Shown here piece after piece: positions 6,709 to 14,059 of a DNA stretch of 18,219 nt. Origin of the DNA: JBCDBL01 sp039183635 (GTDB taxonomy: Bacteria > Pseudomonadota > Alphaproteobacteria > Caulobacterales > Parvularculaceae); assembly GCA_039183635.1 (NCBI GenBank), contig JBCDBL010000088.1:1-18219 (forward strand). The letters run 5' to 3'. Position numbers and translations under genes: made by a program. The notes under the pieces were generated by a model. The model did not search any database. It was not told the origin of the DNA and saw only the letters and a program-made list of their open reading frames with translations. Within the stretch, counting starts at the first letter, position 1. Each line of letters starts with the position of its first letter.

Positions 6709-7791
6709 TTAGCCTTCGGCGGCCTCGTCCTCATCGTCGTCAAGGCCCGGGGCGACCAGCATCTCATCAGCGATCAGGCCGGCGTTCTTGCGGATGGCCA
6801 GCTCAATCTCCTCCGTCATGTCAGGATTGTCCTTCAGGAATTGCTTGGCGTTCTCCCGCCCCTGGCCGATGCGTTCGGAATTGTAGGAAAACCAGGAGCC
6901 GGACTTCTCGACGATGCCGCCCTTGACGCCGAGATCGAGAATCTCACCTGTCTTCGAGACGCCCTCGCCGTACATGATGTCGAACTCGATCTGTTTGAAC
7001 GGCGGCGCAACCTTGTTTTTCACCACCTTCACCCGGGTCTGGTTGCCCACCACCTCGTCGCGATTTTTGATCGCCCCGATGCGGCGAATGTCGAGACGCA
7101 CAGAGGAATAAAATTTCAGCGCATTGCCCCCGGTCGTGGTTTCCGGCGACCCGAACATGACGCCGATCTTCATGCGGATTTGGTTGATGAAGATCACGAG
7201 GCAATTCGACTTCGAAATCGATCCCGTCAACTTGCGCAGCGCCTGGCTCATCAACCGCGCCTGGAGACCCGGCAGGCTGTCGCCCATCTCCCCCTCAAGC
7301 TCCGCCCGGGGTGTGAGCGCCGCGACGGAATCGATCACGAGAACATCCACGGCGCCGGAGCGCACCAACGTGTCGGCGATCTCCAGGGCCTGCTCGCCGG
7401 TGTCCGGTTGGGAGATCAACAACTCATCAAGATCGACGCCGAGCTTTTGAGCATAAACAGGGTCCAGAGCGTGCTCGGCGTCCACAAACGCCGCAACGCC
7501 GCCTTTTTTCTGCATCTCCGCCGCGCAATGGAGCGCCAGGGTCGTCTTGCCAGAGCTTTCCGGCCCGTAAATCTCGACGATACGCCCCTTGGGCAGGCCG
7601 CCAATACCAAGTGCGATGTCGAGGCCCAGAGAGCCCGTAGAAACCGACTCGATCTCGACCACATGGTCGCCGCCAAGCTTCATGATCGAGCCCTTGCCGA
7701 ACGCCCGATCGATTTGAGAAATTGCAGCCTCGAGAGCCTTTGCTTTATCCATTCCGTCTTCGCCCACCACCTTTAATGCCGCGCCGCTCAT
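6709..7791 (-). CDS. recA: RecA recombinase
   Basis: 360 residues, normal length. RecA forms filaments on single-stranded DNA, drives homologous strand exchange and promotes LexA self-cleavage. Visible landmarks: KALEAAISQIDRAFGKGSIM near the N-terminus, Walker A GPESSGKT (76-83), VDAEHALDP, LLISQPDTGEQALEI, Walker B LVIDSVAAL, the L1/L2 loop region (ending FGSPETTTGGNALKFYSS) and an acidic tail (DDDEDEAAEG). The ATG at 7791 is supported by AAGGAG 7 bases upstream; longer in-frame readings upstream are not RecA-like. It is single, with its own promoter (7838-7866) and terminator. A 311-codon open frame antisense to it is a coding shadow. Confidence 0.98.
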   Translation of the reverse strand: MSGAALKVVGEDGMDKAKALEAAISQIDRAFGKGSIMKLGGDHVVEIESVSTGSLGLDIALGIGGLPKGRIVEIYGPESSGKTTLALHCAAEMQKKGGVAAFVDAEHALDPVYAQKLGVDLDELLISQPDTGEQALEIADTLVRSGAVDVLVIDSVAALTPRAELEGEMGDSLPGLQARLMSQALRKLTGSISKSNCLVIFINQIRMKIGVMFGSPETTTGGNALKFYSSVRLDIRRIGAIKNRDEVVGNQTRVKVVKNKVAPPFKQIEFDIMYGEGVSKTGEILDLGVKGGIVEKSGSWFSYNSERIGQGRENAKQFLKDNPDMTEEIELAIRKNAGLIADEMLVAPGLDDDEDEAAEG

Positions 7792-7837
7792 AGCGTATCT
7801 CCTTATTCCATGCCGCCCAGATTCGTGCAATGCGTGA

Positions 7838-7866
7838 GTTGTACATGTTTTGTTCTCTTCTGACAA
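7838..7866 (-). promoter_or_regulatory. recA promoter with overlapping LexA-like site
   Basis: On the minus strand a -35 TTGTCA (7861-7866), a 17-base spacer and a -10 TACAAC (7838-7843) lie about 50 bases before the recA ATG. Within it, 7841-7855 reads on the plus strand GTAC-ATGTTTT-GTTC, one mismatch from the alphaproteobacterial SOS box GTTC-N7-GTTC. The site overlaps the -10 and spacer, the right place for repression by LexA. Consensus match is seen; SOS control is inferred. Confidence 0.62.
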
Positions 7867-8177
7867 GGCCATATAAGCCACTGAAAGGTAAACAGAACTC
7901 TAATATGTTCGCGAATTGTTTCGATCCTTTGGTTGCATCGGGGAAGACCAAGCTTTCGCGCACATCCTCTCAGCGCTTCCAAGCGCCATGCGATCGTAAA
8001 GGTCGTAAGGCCAACATGTCGGACAAGACGTCGAGGCCGATGGAAAGCAACGCTCTCTTGTAGACCGAGGCCTGAAAGAAACGAAACTCGGCTGAAACCG
8101 TCATCGGCTTTGGGGCTTGCACCGAACATCAAGACGCATGTGACCAGAGTTTAAGGTTTCCCTGTTCACACTGCATT
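7867..8177. other. Spacer with nothing recognisable
   Basis: The 310 bases upstream of the recA promoter and before the small-gene operators hold no convincing gene. Open frames on both strands (for example within 7803-8132 minus and 7830-8063 plus) lack ribosome sites, cross the recA promoter or have atypical composition. No tRNA, strong hairpin or repeat was found. Confidence 0.4.
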
Positions 8178-8230
8178 TTTGCGCACAATATGCGCTTTTT
8201 CTTGACTTTGCGCACATTTTGCGCATGATG
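8178..8230 (+). promoter_or_regulatory. Tandem dyad operators over a promoter for the 61-residue protein
   Basis: Two direct copies of an 18-base sequence, TTTGCGCACAATATGCGC (8178-8195) and TTTGCGCACATTTTGCGC (8207-8224), identical at 16 positions and 29 bases apart. Each contains an inverted repeat GCGCA-N5-TGCGC. Between and over them lies TTGACT (8202-8207), and 17 bases later ATGATG (8225-8230), a plausible -35/-10. The second dyad fills the spacer between them, which fits a repressor site. Repeat and dyads are seen directly; promoter and repressor are inference. Confidence 0.6.
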
Positions 8231-8264
8231 GAGATGTAGCGTTTTAAATTGAAGGAGATGAGTG

Positions 8265-8450
8265 ATGGCCATTACTGATTTTCACAGTCACGCCGGCTAT
8301 CGTGATCAGATCAAAAGCCGCATAAGCGCCGAGGCGCGAACAATTATCATTGCATTTATCGCCGGGCTCGGATCGGTATGCCTTGCGCTTGCGACCGGAG
8401 AGCATGTCGGTCTTTTCGACGAGCTGGATCCGATTGAGCAAACGCCGTGA
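8265..8450 (+). CDS. Small predicted membrane protein, unknown function
   Basis: 61 residues, no family recognised. AAGGAG (8252-8257) lies 7 bases before the ATG at 8265; a GTG at 8262 is closer to it and less likely. The N-terminus is polar (MAITDFHSHAGYRDQIKSR), followed by one hydrophobic segment (about residues 26-44, TIIIAFIAGLGSVCLALATG) long enough to cross a membrane once, then an acidic tail (FDELDPIEQ). The gene stands alone, flanked by recA and cckA on the other strand, and has its own operator-bearing promoter. The ideal ribosome site and upstream control region argue for a real gene, probably strongly regulated. A stress-induced single-pass peptide or a toxin-like small protein are possibilities without direct support. 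Confidence 0.72.
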   Translation: MAITDFHSHAGYRDQIKSRISAEARTIIIAFIAGLGSVCLALATGEHVGLFDELDPIEQTP

Positions 8451-8577
8451 CGACGTTGGTTGCGTTCCAACATTAAAAAGACTGCAGGCGCGGAAAAAAT
8501 CCGGGGCAATGTTCGCAAGAAACTTGCACCGTGGCGCCCAACATGATTTGGGCGACAACGCGACATGCCGCAAGCGT

Positions 8578-11166
8578 TCAAGTTTTCTCGGCCAAACTCT
8601 CTTTCACCTTCGCCGCCAAGGTCTTCAACGTGAACGGCTTCGGCAGAAACTCAACATCATCGAACTCGGCCAGGTCTTCGCGCATCGCCGTTTCGGCATA
8701 ACCTGAAATGAAGATAACCTTCGCCTCGCCGAGCATGCCCCGGGCGCGCTTGAGCAAAGCCGGCCCGTCCAGGCCCGGCATCATAATATCCGAAACCATA
8801 AGATCGATATCGCCGGCGTTGGCTTCGATCACCTCAAGGGCCTCTTCCCCGTCGCATGCCTCGATCACGTCATACCCGCGCGCCGATAGAGCACGGACGA
8901 CAAAACTGCGTACAGGGTCCTCGTCCTCCACGACGAGGACCTTGCCCTTGCCGGTGAGATCCTCCGGCGTCGCAACAACGGGCGCGACAGGCGCCGCCGC
9001 AGCAGCCTCCTCTGCACTGGCTGTATAAGCCGGCAGGAAGATACGGAACGTCGCCCCCTCGCCCTCGGCGCTTTCCATAAAGATATGGCCTTCTGTTTGC
9101 TTGACGATGCCATAGACCGTCGACAGGCCGAGGCCCGTGCCCTTGCCCACCTCTTTCGTCGTAAAAAACGGCTCGAAAATCTTGTCGGCAATTTCCGAAG
9201 CAACGCCGGCACCCGTATCCGCCACCTCAATCATGACGTAATCCCGCGCTTCGATCTCCTCCTTTGCAAAACGCCCGACATCGCTGGAGCCGATATTCTG
9301 GGTCGAGATCGTCAAAACCCCGCCCTCTGGCAACATAGCGTCCCTTGCATTTACGGCGAGGTTCATAATCGCCACTTCAAGCTGACCTTTGTCGACCTTC
9401 ACCGTCTTCAAGTCCCGTCCATTGACGAAGTTCAACTTCACTTTTTCCGTAATGGTGCGGTTTAGAAACGGCGAGAAATCCTGCAACACCTCGGTGACGT
9501 CGAGGATTTCCGGCGTCAAGGTCTGCTTGCGCGAGAACGCCAGCAGCTTGCGCACAAGCGCGGCGGCGCGATTGGCGTTCTGCTGGATCTGCACAAGATC
9601 GGGGTAAGACGGATCGCCGACGGCGTGGCGGGCCATCAGCATGTCGCAATTGCCGATAATGACCGTCAGAATATTATTGAAATCGTGGGCGACGCCGCCG
9701 GCGAGCTTGCCCACCGCCTGCAACTTTTGCCCTTGCGTATACTGATCTTCCATCCGCTTGCGCTCGGTGACGTCTACGACATACAGGATCGCTTTGCGCG
9801 CGCCCCATTCGCCGCGTTTGCGCCGCGCCGGGCGGGCGTAGACCGTAACCGTGCGCGCCTCCCCGTCTACGGTCGCCTCCGCCTCCACAAACCCGTCCGC
9901 AGCCCGCCCCTTTTTCTTTAAAAGAGCGGACAGGTTCTCCAAATCCTCAACCGCAAACATGTCCGACAACGGACAACAAACGTCCTTCAAACCGAAAATC
10001 TCGCCGAACGCCTTATTGGCCTCCTGAACGCTGGCGCCGTCGGCCGGGTCGCCTTCTATTATGGCGACGCCGAACGGAGCGTCGCGCCCGGCCCCGGCAA
10101 GGGCCGCGGATTTCGGTTCAGCCGCTGTGACGCCGCCCTGGGCCTCCAGGAAAATATACCGTCCGCCATCCACGCCCGCCGGCGACGCCCCGCTGTAGGC
10201 GCGAAGGACAACATCCGCCGGTCCTTCTTTGGCGGCGGCCACGGCCTCCACCGACGCAGCGGCGTCCCTTAACAAAGATCCGGCCAACCCTTCCGCGTCC
10301 GGAAACATAGTCTCCATTGCAAACGCGCGCCCTTCCGCTGCGGTGAAATACGCCTCCGCCGCAGCGTTCATCCACGTAATCGCACCATTCGGGGCGAGCG
10401 CGAATACAGGCGCCGGCGCGGCGGCGAGGGCCGGCGCGGGATCATAGGCGGCCTCCTTCTCGGCGATCTCCTCAAGCCGCCATACGATGTGCTCAGCGTC
10501 CAAAGGGTGTATACGGATATCGAATATACGGCGTTTGGGCGCGCCGCGCGCGCCGATCAGCTGCCCGACTTGCTCTCGGGCCGATGCGCCGGCGCGCGCC
10601 GCACGGCACAGGCGAAACACTTTTTCAGACGCCTCCCCCCCCTGGGCGAACAGGCGATCGATGCGCGGCGGCAATCCGGTCAGACCGCCAATCCCGGCCG
10701 CGCGCGCCAATGTCCGATACGCTTTGTTGGCGTAGACGACGACGCCGTCGGGTTTGGTGATCAAAACCGCGTCCGGATCGCCGTTCAAAATACGGTCCGA
10801 CAGCCCCAAATGGCGGAGCACCTGGGCGCCGGCGAAATCGCGCGCGGCAAGGTCCCCCCCCGTTTCAACGCGCCGCCACAATCCGCCCAGCAAAAGCTCC
10901 GTCGGCGCGCTGCGCGACAAAAGTCCCATGAAGATGATGAAAACGAACGCCGCAACGCCGACCATCAGGATAAGCCCCGCCCAACCGACCCGCTGGGGCT
11001 CGATCAAAGCGAAAATCGCGACGGCGAGCGCAACGGCGAGCGCAAGCAAAGAGGCGTAACTTAACGCCTCCGACGTCCAATGGTCGCGCGGCGGCTCGAT
11101 GCCATCCGCACCTTCTTTAACTTGCTTGCGCATGGTTTCAATCAGCGCCGCGCCATTATCAGCCAT
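8578..11166 (-). CDS. cckA: CckA-type hybrid histidine kinase
   Basis: 862 residues. CckA is the bifunctional membrane kinase/phosphatase that feeds ChpT and thus controls CtrA and CpdR phosphorylation. Seen in order: two membrane segments (about 36-55 and 62-83), a long region with three PAS-like stretches (about 128-235, 250-345, 364-470), a HisKA H-box KLAGGVAHDFNNIL with His494, an ATPase domain (N-box NLAVNARDAM, DTGAGV, GKGTGLGLS), an Ala/Pro linker, and a receiver with Asp793 in VSDIMMPGLDG and Lys843 in LPKPF. Caulobacter CckA is about 690 residues, so this one has a larger sensory part. The ATG at 11166 has AGGAGAGG 7-8 bases upstream. Downstream is a 7-base hairpin (8535-8541 with 8548-8554) lacking a T-run. 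The nearby CtrA-boxed flagellar operon supports the CckA assignment over a generic hybrid kinase. Confidence 0.9.
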   Translation of the reverse strand: MADNGAALIETMRKQVKEGADGIEPPRDHWTSEALSYASLLALAVALAVAIFALIEPQRVGWAGLILMVGVAAFVFIIFMGLLSRSAPTELLLGGLWRRVETGGDLAARDFAGAQVLRHLGLSDRILNGDPDAVLITKPDGVVVYANKAYRTLARAAGIGGLTGLPPRIDRLFAQGGEASEKVFRLCRAARAGASAREQVGQLIGARGAPKRRIFDIRIHPLDAEHIVWRLEEIAEKEAAYDPAPALAAAPAPVFALAPNGAITWMNAAAEAYFTAAEGRAFAMETMFPDAEGLAGSLLRDAAASVEAVAAAKEGPADVVLRAYSGASPAGVDGGRYIFLEAQGGVTAAEPKSAALAGAGRDAPFGVAIIEGDPADGASVQEANKAFGEIFGLKDVCCPLSDMFAVEDLENLSALLKKKGRAADGFVEAEATVDGEARTVTVYARPARRKRGEWGARKAILYVVDVTERKRMEDQYTQGQKLQAVGKLAGGVAHDFNNILTVIIGNCDMLMARHAVGDPSYPDLVQIQQNANRAAALVRKLLAFSRKQTLTPEILDVTEVLQDFSPFLNRTITEKVKLNFVNGRDLKTVKVDKGQLEVAIMNLAVNARDAMLPEGGVLTISTQNIGSSDVGRFAKEEIEARDYVMIEVADTGAGVASEIADKIFEPFFTTKEVGKGTGLGLSTVYGIVKQTEGHIFMESAEGEGATFRIFLPAYTASAEEAAAAAPVAPVVATPEDLTGKGKVLVVEDEDPVRSFVVRALSARGYDVIEACDGEEALEVIEANAGDIDLMVSDIMMPGLDGPALLKRARGMLGEAKVIFISGYAETAMREDLAEFDDVEFLPKPFTLKTLAAKVKESLAEKT

Positions 11167-11295
11167 GGCCCGCCTCTCCTGTTGTGTGCTATGGACGCAA
11201 AAGGCGAAATCCTGCGCGCCCGAATCTATTTTGACGCGAAGAGTGCCATTATTCGCCGGAACGGGCCAGCGGCGGTTTCGGCGCCGAATGGAACG

Positions 11296-12351
11296 TCACT
11301 GATCCAGAACCTCCCCGATCTGGCGCTTGCGATATGCGCTTGGCGTCACCCCTTCGGAATTTTTGAATGCACGGTTGAAGGGCGCGACAGAGCCGTAGCC
11401 GAGACCCAGAGCGACTTGCGTAATCTGCATGCGTGCATTTTCAGGATCGGCGAGAAGACGTTTGGCGTCCTCCACCCGATAGGCGTTCAAAAACGAATTG
11501 AAGTTCCGAAACCCCAACGTTTGGTTGATCAGCCGCCGCAATTTGTATTCCGGATAAGCTATATCGTCGGCCAGCATCGCAAGGGTGAGGCCCTGCTGTT
11601 TGTACGCTCCTTTATCCATGGCGGCCTTAAGCCGCACGCGAGCCCCCTCCCCGAGAGGCGGCGGCGCCTCTGGCGTGTTTGGGGGCGGGGCGGCGAAGAC
11701 GTCGATCGGCTTTAAAACCCAGGATGCAAAACCCAGCGCAAGAACGAACAGAGCGAACCCGTGGAATGTCGTCAACCAGACCGGCGGCGAACGTCCCAAA
11801 TAGAGGAGTTCTGCAAAGGCGATAATAACGCCTGTCGCCCCAAGTAAAACGGCGCAGGCCAATCTGAACGTTCGCCGCGGCTCCACAAGATCATCCTTGC
11901 GATGGGCGAGGGCGAGCCAGATCACATGGATCATCAGGGCAACGATCAACGCCTGCTGTAAATATTCATCGTAAGGCGCGACATCGACGGCGAAGGGCGC
12001 CCAGCGCCGCACAATAAAAAGCCCCGCCAGAAAAACAAAGGGCGCGAGCCGCCAGAGTTTCCACTGAAATTCATCGTCGAAGAGCGCCGTCGCAAACCAC
12101 CAAAAGAAGACGGAATTCAACGTCGCCAAACCGACAAGACCCAAGAGCAGGCCGCCTGGCAACGCAACAGCTGCAGGCGACGATACGACCGCGTAAGCGG
12201 CGGTTCCAACACTGAACACGGCGGCCAGGTTTTCAACGCCGAACAACGGCGCGCGCCGCGCCACGCGCCCGGCGAACAAAATGCATAGGCCGAAACACGC
12301 GCCGCGAAGGACAAATTCGATGACGTAGGGATAAGGCGCTGTTTCGGGCAT
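11296..12351 (-). CDS. Membrane-anchored AraC-family regulator
   Basis: 351 residues. The N-terminal two thirds (about 1-225) are strongly hydrophobic with roughly seven predicted membrane segments (for example LLLGLVGLATLNSVFFWWFA and LACAVLLGATGVIIAFAELL). A Pro-rich linker (FAAPPPNTPEAPPPLGEG) joins a C-terminal AraC/XylS double helix-turn-helix (about 245-345) ending in ALGLGYGSVAPFNRAFKNSEGVTPSAYRK, the classic signature. The architecture implies a regulator that senses a membrane or extracytoplasmic signal and binds DNA from the membrane. The ATG at 12351 has no good ribosome site; longer in-frame readings would enter the divergent gene's leader, so the start is uncertain. It is divergent from the acyltransferase gene (192-base gap), its most likely target, and 129 bases upstream of cckA on the same strand. 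Confidence 0.85.
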   Translation of the reverse strand: MPETAPYPYVIEFVLRGACFGLCILFAGRVARRAPLFGVENLAAVFSVGTAAYAVVSSPAAVALPGGLLLGLVGLATLNSVFFWWFATALFDDEFQWKLWRLAPFVFLAGLFIVRRWAPFAVDVAPYDEYLQQALIVALMIHVIWLALAHRKDDLVEPRRTFRLACAVLLGATGVIIAFAELLYLGRSPPVWLTTFHGFALFVLALGFASWVLKPIDVFAAPPPNTPEAPPPLGEGARVRLKAAMDKGAYKQQGLTLAMLADDIAYPEYKLRRLINQTLGFRNFNSFLNAYRVEDAKRLLADPENARMQITQVALGLGYGSVAPFNRAFKNSEGVTPSAYRKRQIGEVLDQ

Positions 12352-12468
12352 TGGACGTATACTCGCTGTCGCGCGCCATCGGACGCCGCTGGGGTTTTTC
12401 ACCGCGCAGTTTAGAGCCTGTTCACCGACGCAGGTTTTTAAAACTTTGATCGATTCTTGAAAACAACC

Positions 12469-12486
12469 GCCGATTTTCAAATCGGC
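12469..12486. promoter_or_regulatory. Perfect 18-base palindrome between divergent genes
   Basis: GCCGATTT-TC-AAATCGGC is a perfect 8-base inverted repeat with a 2-base centre. It lies between the AraC-type regulator and the acyltransferase, 57 bases before the latter's GTG. It could be an operator or a hairpin in the leader RNA. AraC proteins usually bind direct repeats, so the binder may be something else. Confidence 0.4.
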
Positions 12487-12543
12487 AAGACCATAGACGT
12501 CTCCTCAGCGCAGGGTTCTCGAGACTTTACGGGAGAACAAACT

Positions 12544-13752
12544 GTGCCAGCACGCCTCGACATCGCCGCCGCATCCGGCGGGCCATCGCGCCGCAACGAC
12601 CTTGACTGGCTGCGCGTGATTGCATTCGCCGTACTCATATACTTTCACACCGCCATCCTGTTTCAGCCGAGCGGCATACCGAACATCCTCAATCCCGAGG
12701 CGAGCCCGGCGCTCGGGATTTTCGTCACCTTCTCCCACCAGTTCCGCCTTGCGCTTTTATTTTTGGTCTCAGGCATGGGCGTACGGTTCGCTTTGCAGCA
12801 TAAATCCGGCGCGGCCTACCTCGCCGAGCGCAGCCGACGCCTGCTCATACCCTTGCTGTTCGGCATCGCCGTGATCACGCCGCCGATGATCTTTTTCGAA
12901 AAGCGCTACAATGGCGCTTTCCAAGGTGACTTTCTGGACTTCTATCCCGCCTTTTTCACGAGCGGCGTTTACCCTGACGGCCACCTCAGCTGGCATCATT
13001 TTTGGTTCATTGCTTACCTCTATTTATTTTGCCTCATCACATGGCCGTTGTTTCGACATTGGCTGGGCGCCGGGGCAATAAAGCTAGAGGGGATCGCCGA
13101 TTGGCTCGCCCACGGCGGACGGCTTTACTGGATCGCCGCGCTGCTTTTGATCGTGGAGCTGCCGTTGCGCCCGATCTTTCCAGGCTTTCGCGATCTGATC
13201 TCAGATTGGGCGAGCTTCGCCCATTGGCTGATCGTGTTCACGGTCGGCTTTATCATGGCCCACCAGCCCCGCCTCATTGACCGATGCCGGGATCTGCGAT
13301 GGCTTTCGTTTATAATCGGCGTCCTGGCGTCAGTGTTACTGTTTCATCTGTACTATGACGAAGCGGCGATGGGGTTTGTGCTGGCGACGGAGCCGACGAT
13401 ACGCAACGCGTTGCTATATATTGTATTTTCCATATTGCGGATGATCGCCGTGTGGGCCTGGCTGATGACGTGCGTCGGCTTCGCCGCCAGACACCTTAAC
13501 CGGCCGACCCGCACCCTCACCTATTTAAACGGCGCCATATACCCTCTGTTTTGCCTACATCTGACGGTTATCGTCGCACTCGCCTATGTCATACTGCCGA
13601 CAGGTCTTTCAACCATGGCGAAGTTTCTTTTGATCACGACGGGAACGTTCGCCATCTGCCTGGCCTTATATGAAGGCGTCATACGCCGGGTAAGGTGGAT
13701 CGGCCCGTTATTCGGAGCGCGCAGCGCGCCGTCCAGAGCACGTCTTATCTAA
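12544..13752 (+). CDS. Acyltransferase 3 family membrane protein
   Basis: 402 residues, an integral membrane protein with about ten hydrophobic segments. The family (Acyl_transf_3, which includes OpgC/MdoC and O-acetyltransferases) transfers acyl groups to sugars or glucans at the inner membrane. Visible: NDLDWLRVIAFAVLIYFHT with the R-x10-H motif (Arg24 and His35), SGMGVRFAL after the third segment, and RSRRLLIPLLFGIAVITPP, typical of the OpgC-like branch. The start is the GTG at 12544, because GGGAG (12531-12535) lies 8 bases upstream; an in-frame TTG at 12457 would add 29 polar residues before the conserved start and has no ribosome site. Acceptor unknown. It is probably controlled by the divergent AraC-type regulator. 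Its 3' end overlaps a palindrome beginning at 13735. Confidence 0.85.
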   Translation: MPARLDIAAASGGPSRRNDLDWLRVIAFAVLIYFHTAILFQPSGIPNILNPEASPALGIFVTFSHQFRLALLFLVSGMGVRFALQHKSGAAYLAERSRRLLIPLLFGIAVITPPMIFFEKRYNGAFQGDFLDFYPAFFTSGVYPDGHLSWHHFWFIAYLYLFCLITWPLFRHWLGAGAIKLEGIADWLAHGGRLYWIAALLLIVELPLRPIFPGFRDLISDWASFAHWLIVFTVGFIMAHQPRLIDRCRDLRWLSFIIGVLASVLLFHLYYDEAAMGFVLATEPTIRNALLYIVFSILRMIAVWAWLMTCVGFAARHLNRPTRTLTYLNGAIYPLFCLHLTVIVALAYVILPTGLSTMAKFLLITTGTFAICLALYEGVIRRVRWIGPLFGARSAPSRARLI

Positions 13753-14059
13753 TCAGACTCACACGACGTGCTCTAGGGCTTGTTGAGATTCATAAATATA
13801 TCCGGTCATCCCGGACGCCGGTTTTCTCCAAGTCTTTGACTTGGTTAGAAAATCGAGCGATCCGGGATCTGGTGTAACAGATTTCAGGCACGTGCAGACA
13901 GATCCCGGCGCTAACACGCGCACACCAAAACCTATGGGTTTTGGGCGCGTGTAACGTCCGGGATGACGGAACAACTCTGAATCTCAACAAGCTCTAGATT
14001 TTTATGGTACGCATGTCCTTTGCGCAAAAACCGGCATCCACTTTTGCGCGACACCCTCT
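13735..14059 (+). repeat. Two-module palindromic repeat interrupted by an insertion
   Basis: Left part: AGAGCACGTC (13735-13744) pairs with GACGTGCTCT (13765-13774), a perfect 10-base stem. Right part (13998-14059): ATTTTTATGG, then ACGCATGTCC, a hairpin GCGCAAAA (14022-14029) with TTTTGCGC (14042-14049), a CCGGCATCCACTTTTG core, and GACACCCTCT at the end. The outer ends are imperfect inverted repeats (7 of 10). Removing 13777-13997 leaves 104 bases with the same module order and length as the repeat at 6558-6661. It overlaps the stop codons of both convergent neighbours (acyltransferase and flhB). Confidence 0.55.
13777..13997. mobile_element. MITE-like palindromic element, about 221 bases
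   Basis: Terminal inverted repeats: 13774-13792 (TAGGGCTTGTTGAGATTCA) and 13978-13996 match at 18 of 19. GCTCTAG occurs at both borders (13770-13776 and 13991-13997), consistent with a short target duplication such as CTAG or TCTAG. Nested inside are a second inverted pair (13801-13817 with 13955-13970, containing TCATCCCGGACG), a hairpin around TTTTCTCCAAGTC, a CCGGGATCTG/CAGATCCCGG pair and a hairpin ACACGCGC with GCGCGTGT. There is no transposase gene, so it would need one in trans. TCATCCCGGA/TCCGGGATGA units are common in intergenic repeats of this bacterial class. Exact ends are uncertain by a few bases. Confidence 0.65.

Noticed and set aside
6841..7776. 311-codon open frame antisense to recA
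   Set aside because: It mirrors recA codons; recA is unmistakable and this frame has no family features.
7803..8132. 109-codon minus-strand frame upstream of recA
   Set aside because: It runs through the recA promoter and LexA-like site, with no ribosome site and no similarity recognised.
8515..8554. Terminator for cckA (hairpins GCAAG-AAA-CTTGC and CGCCCAA-N6-TTGGGCG)
   Set aside because: Both stems are short and neither is followed by a T-run on the minus strand, so a rho-independent terminator is not supported.
12457..12543. TTG-initiated 29-residue extension of the acyltransferase
   Set aside because: No ribosome site, and it crosses the perfect palindrome; the GTG at 12544 has GGGAG at correct spacing.
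13759..13974. 71-codon minus-strand frame in the acyltransferase-flhB spacer
   Set aside because: It lies within the palindromic element; such frames (with SGMT-type ends) are typical artefacts of TCATCCCGGA repeats.
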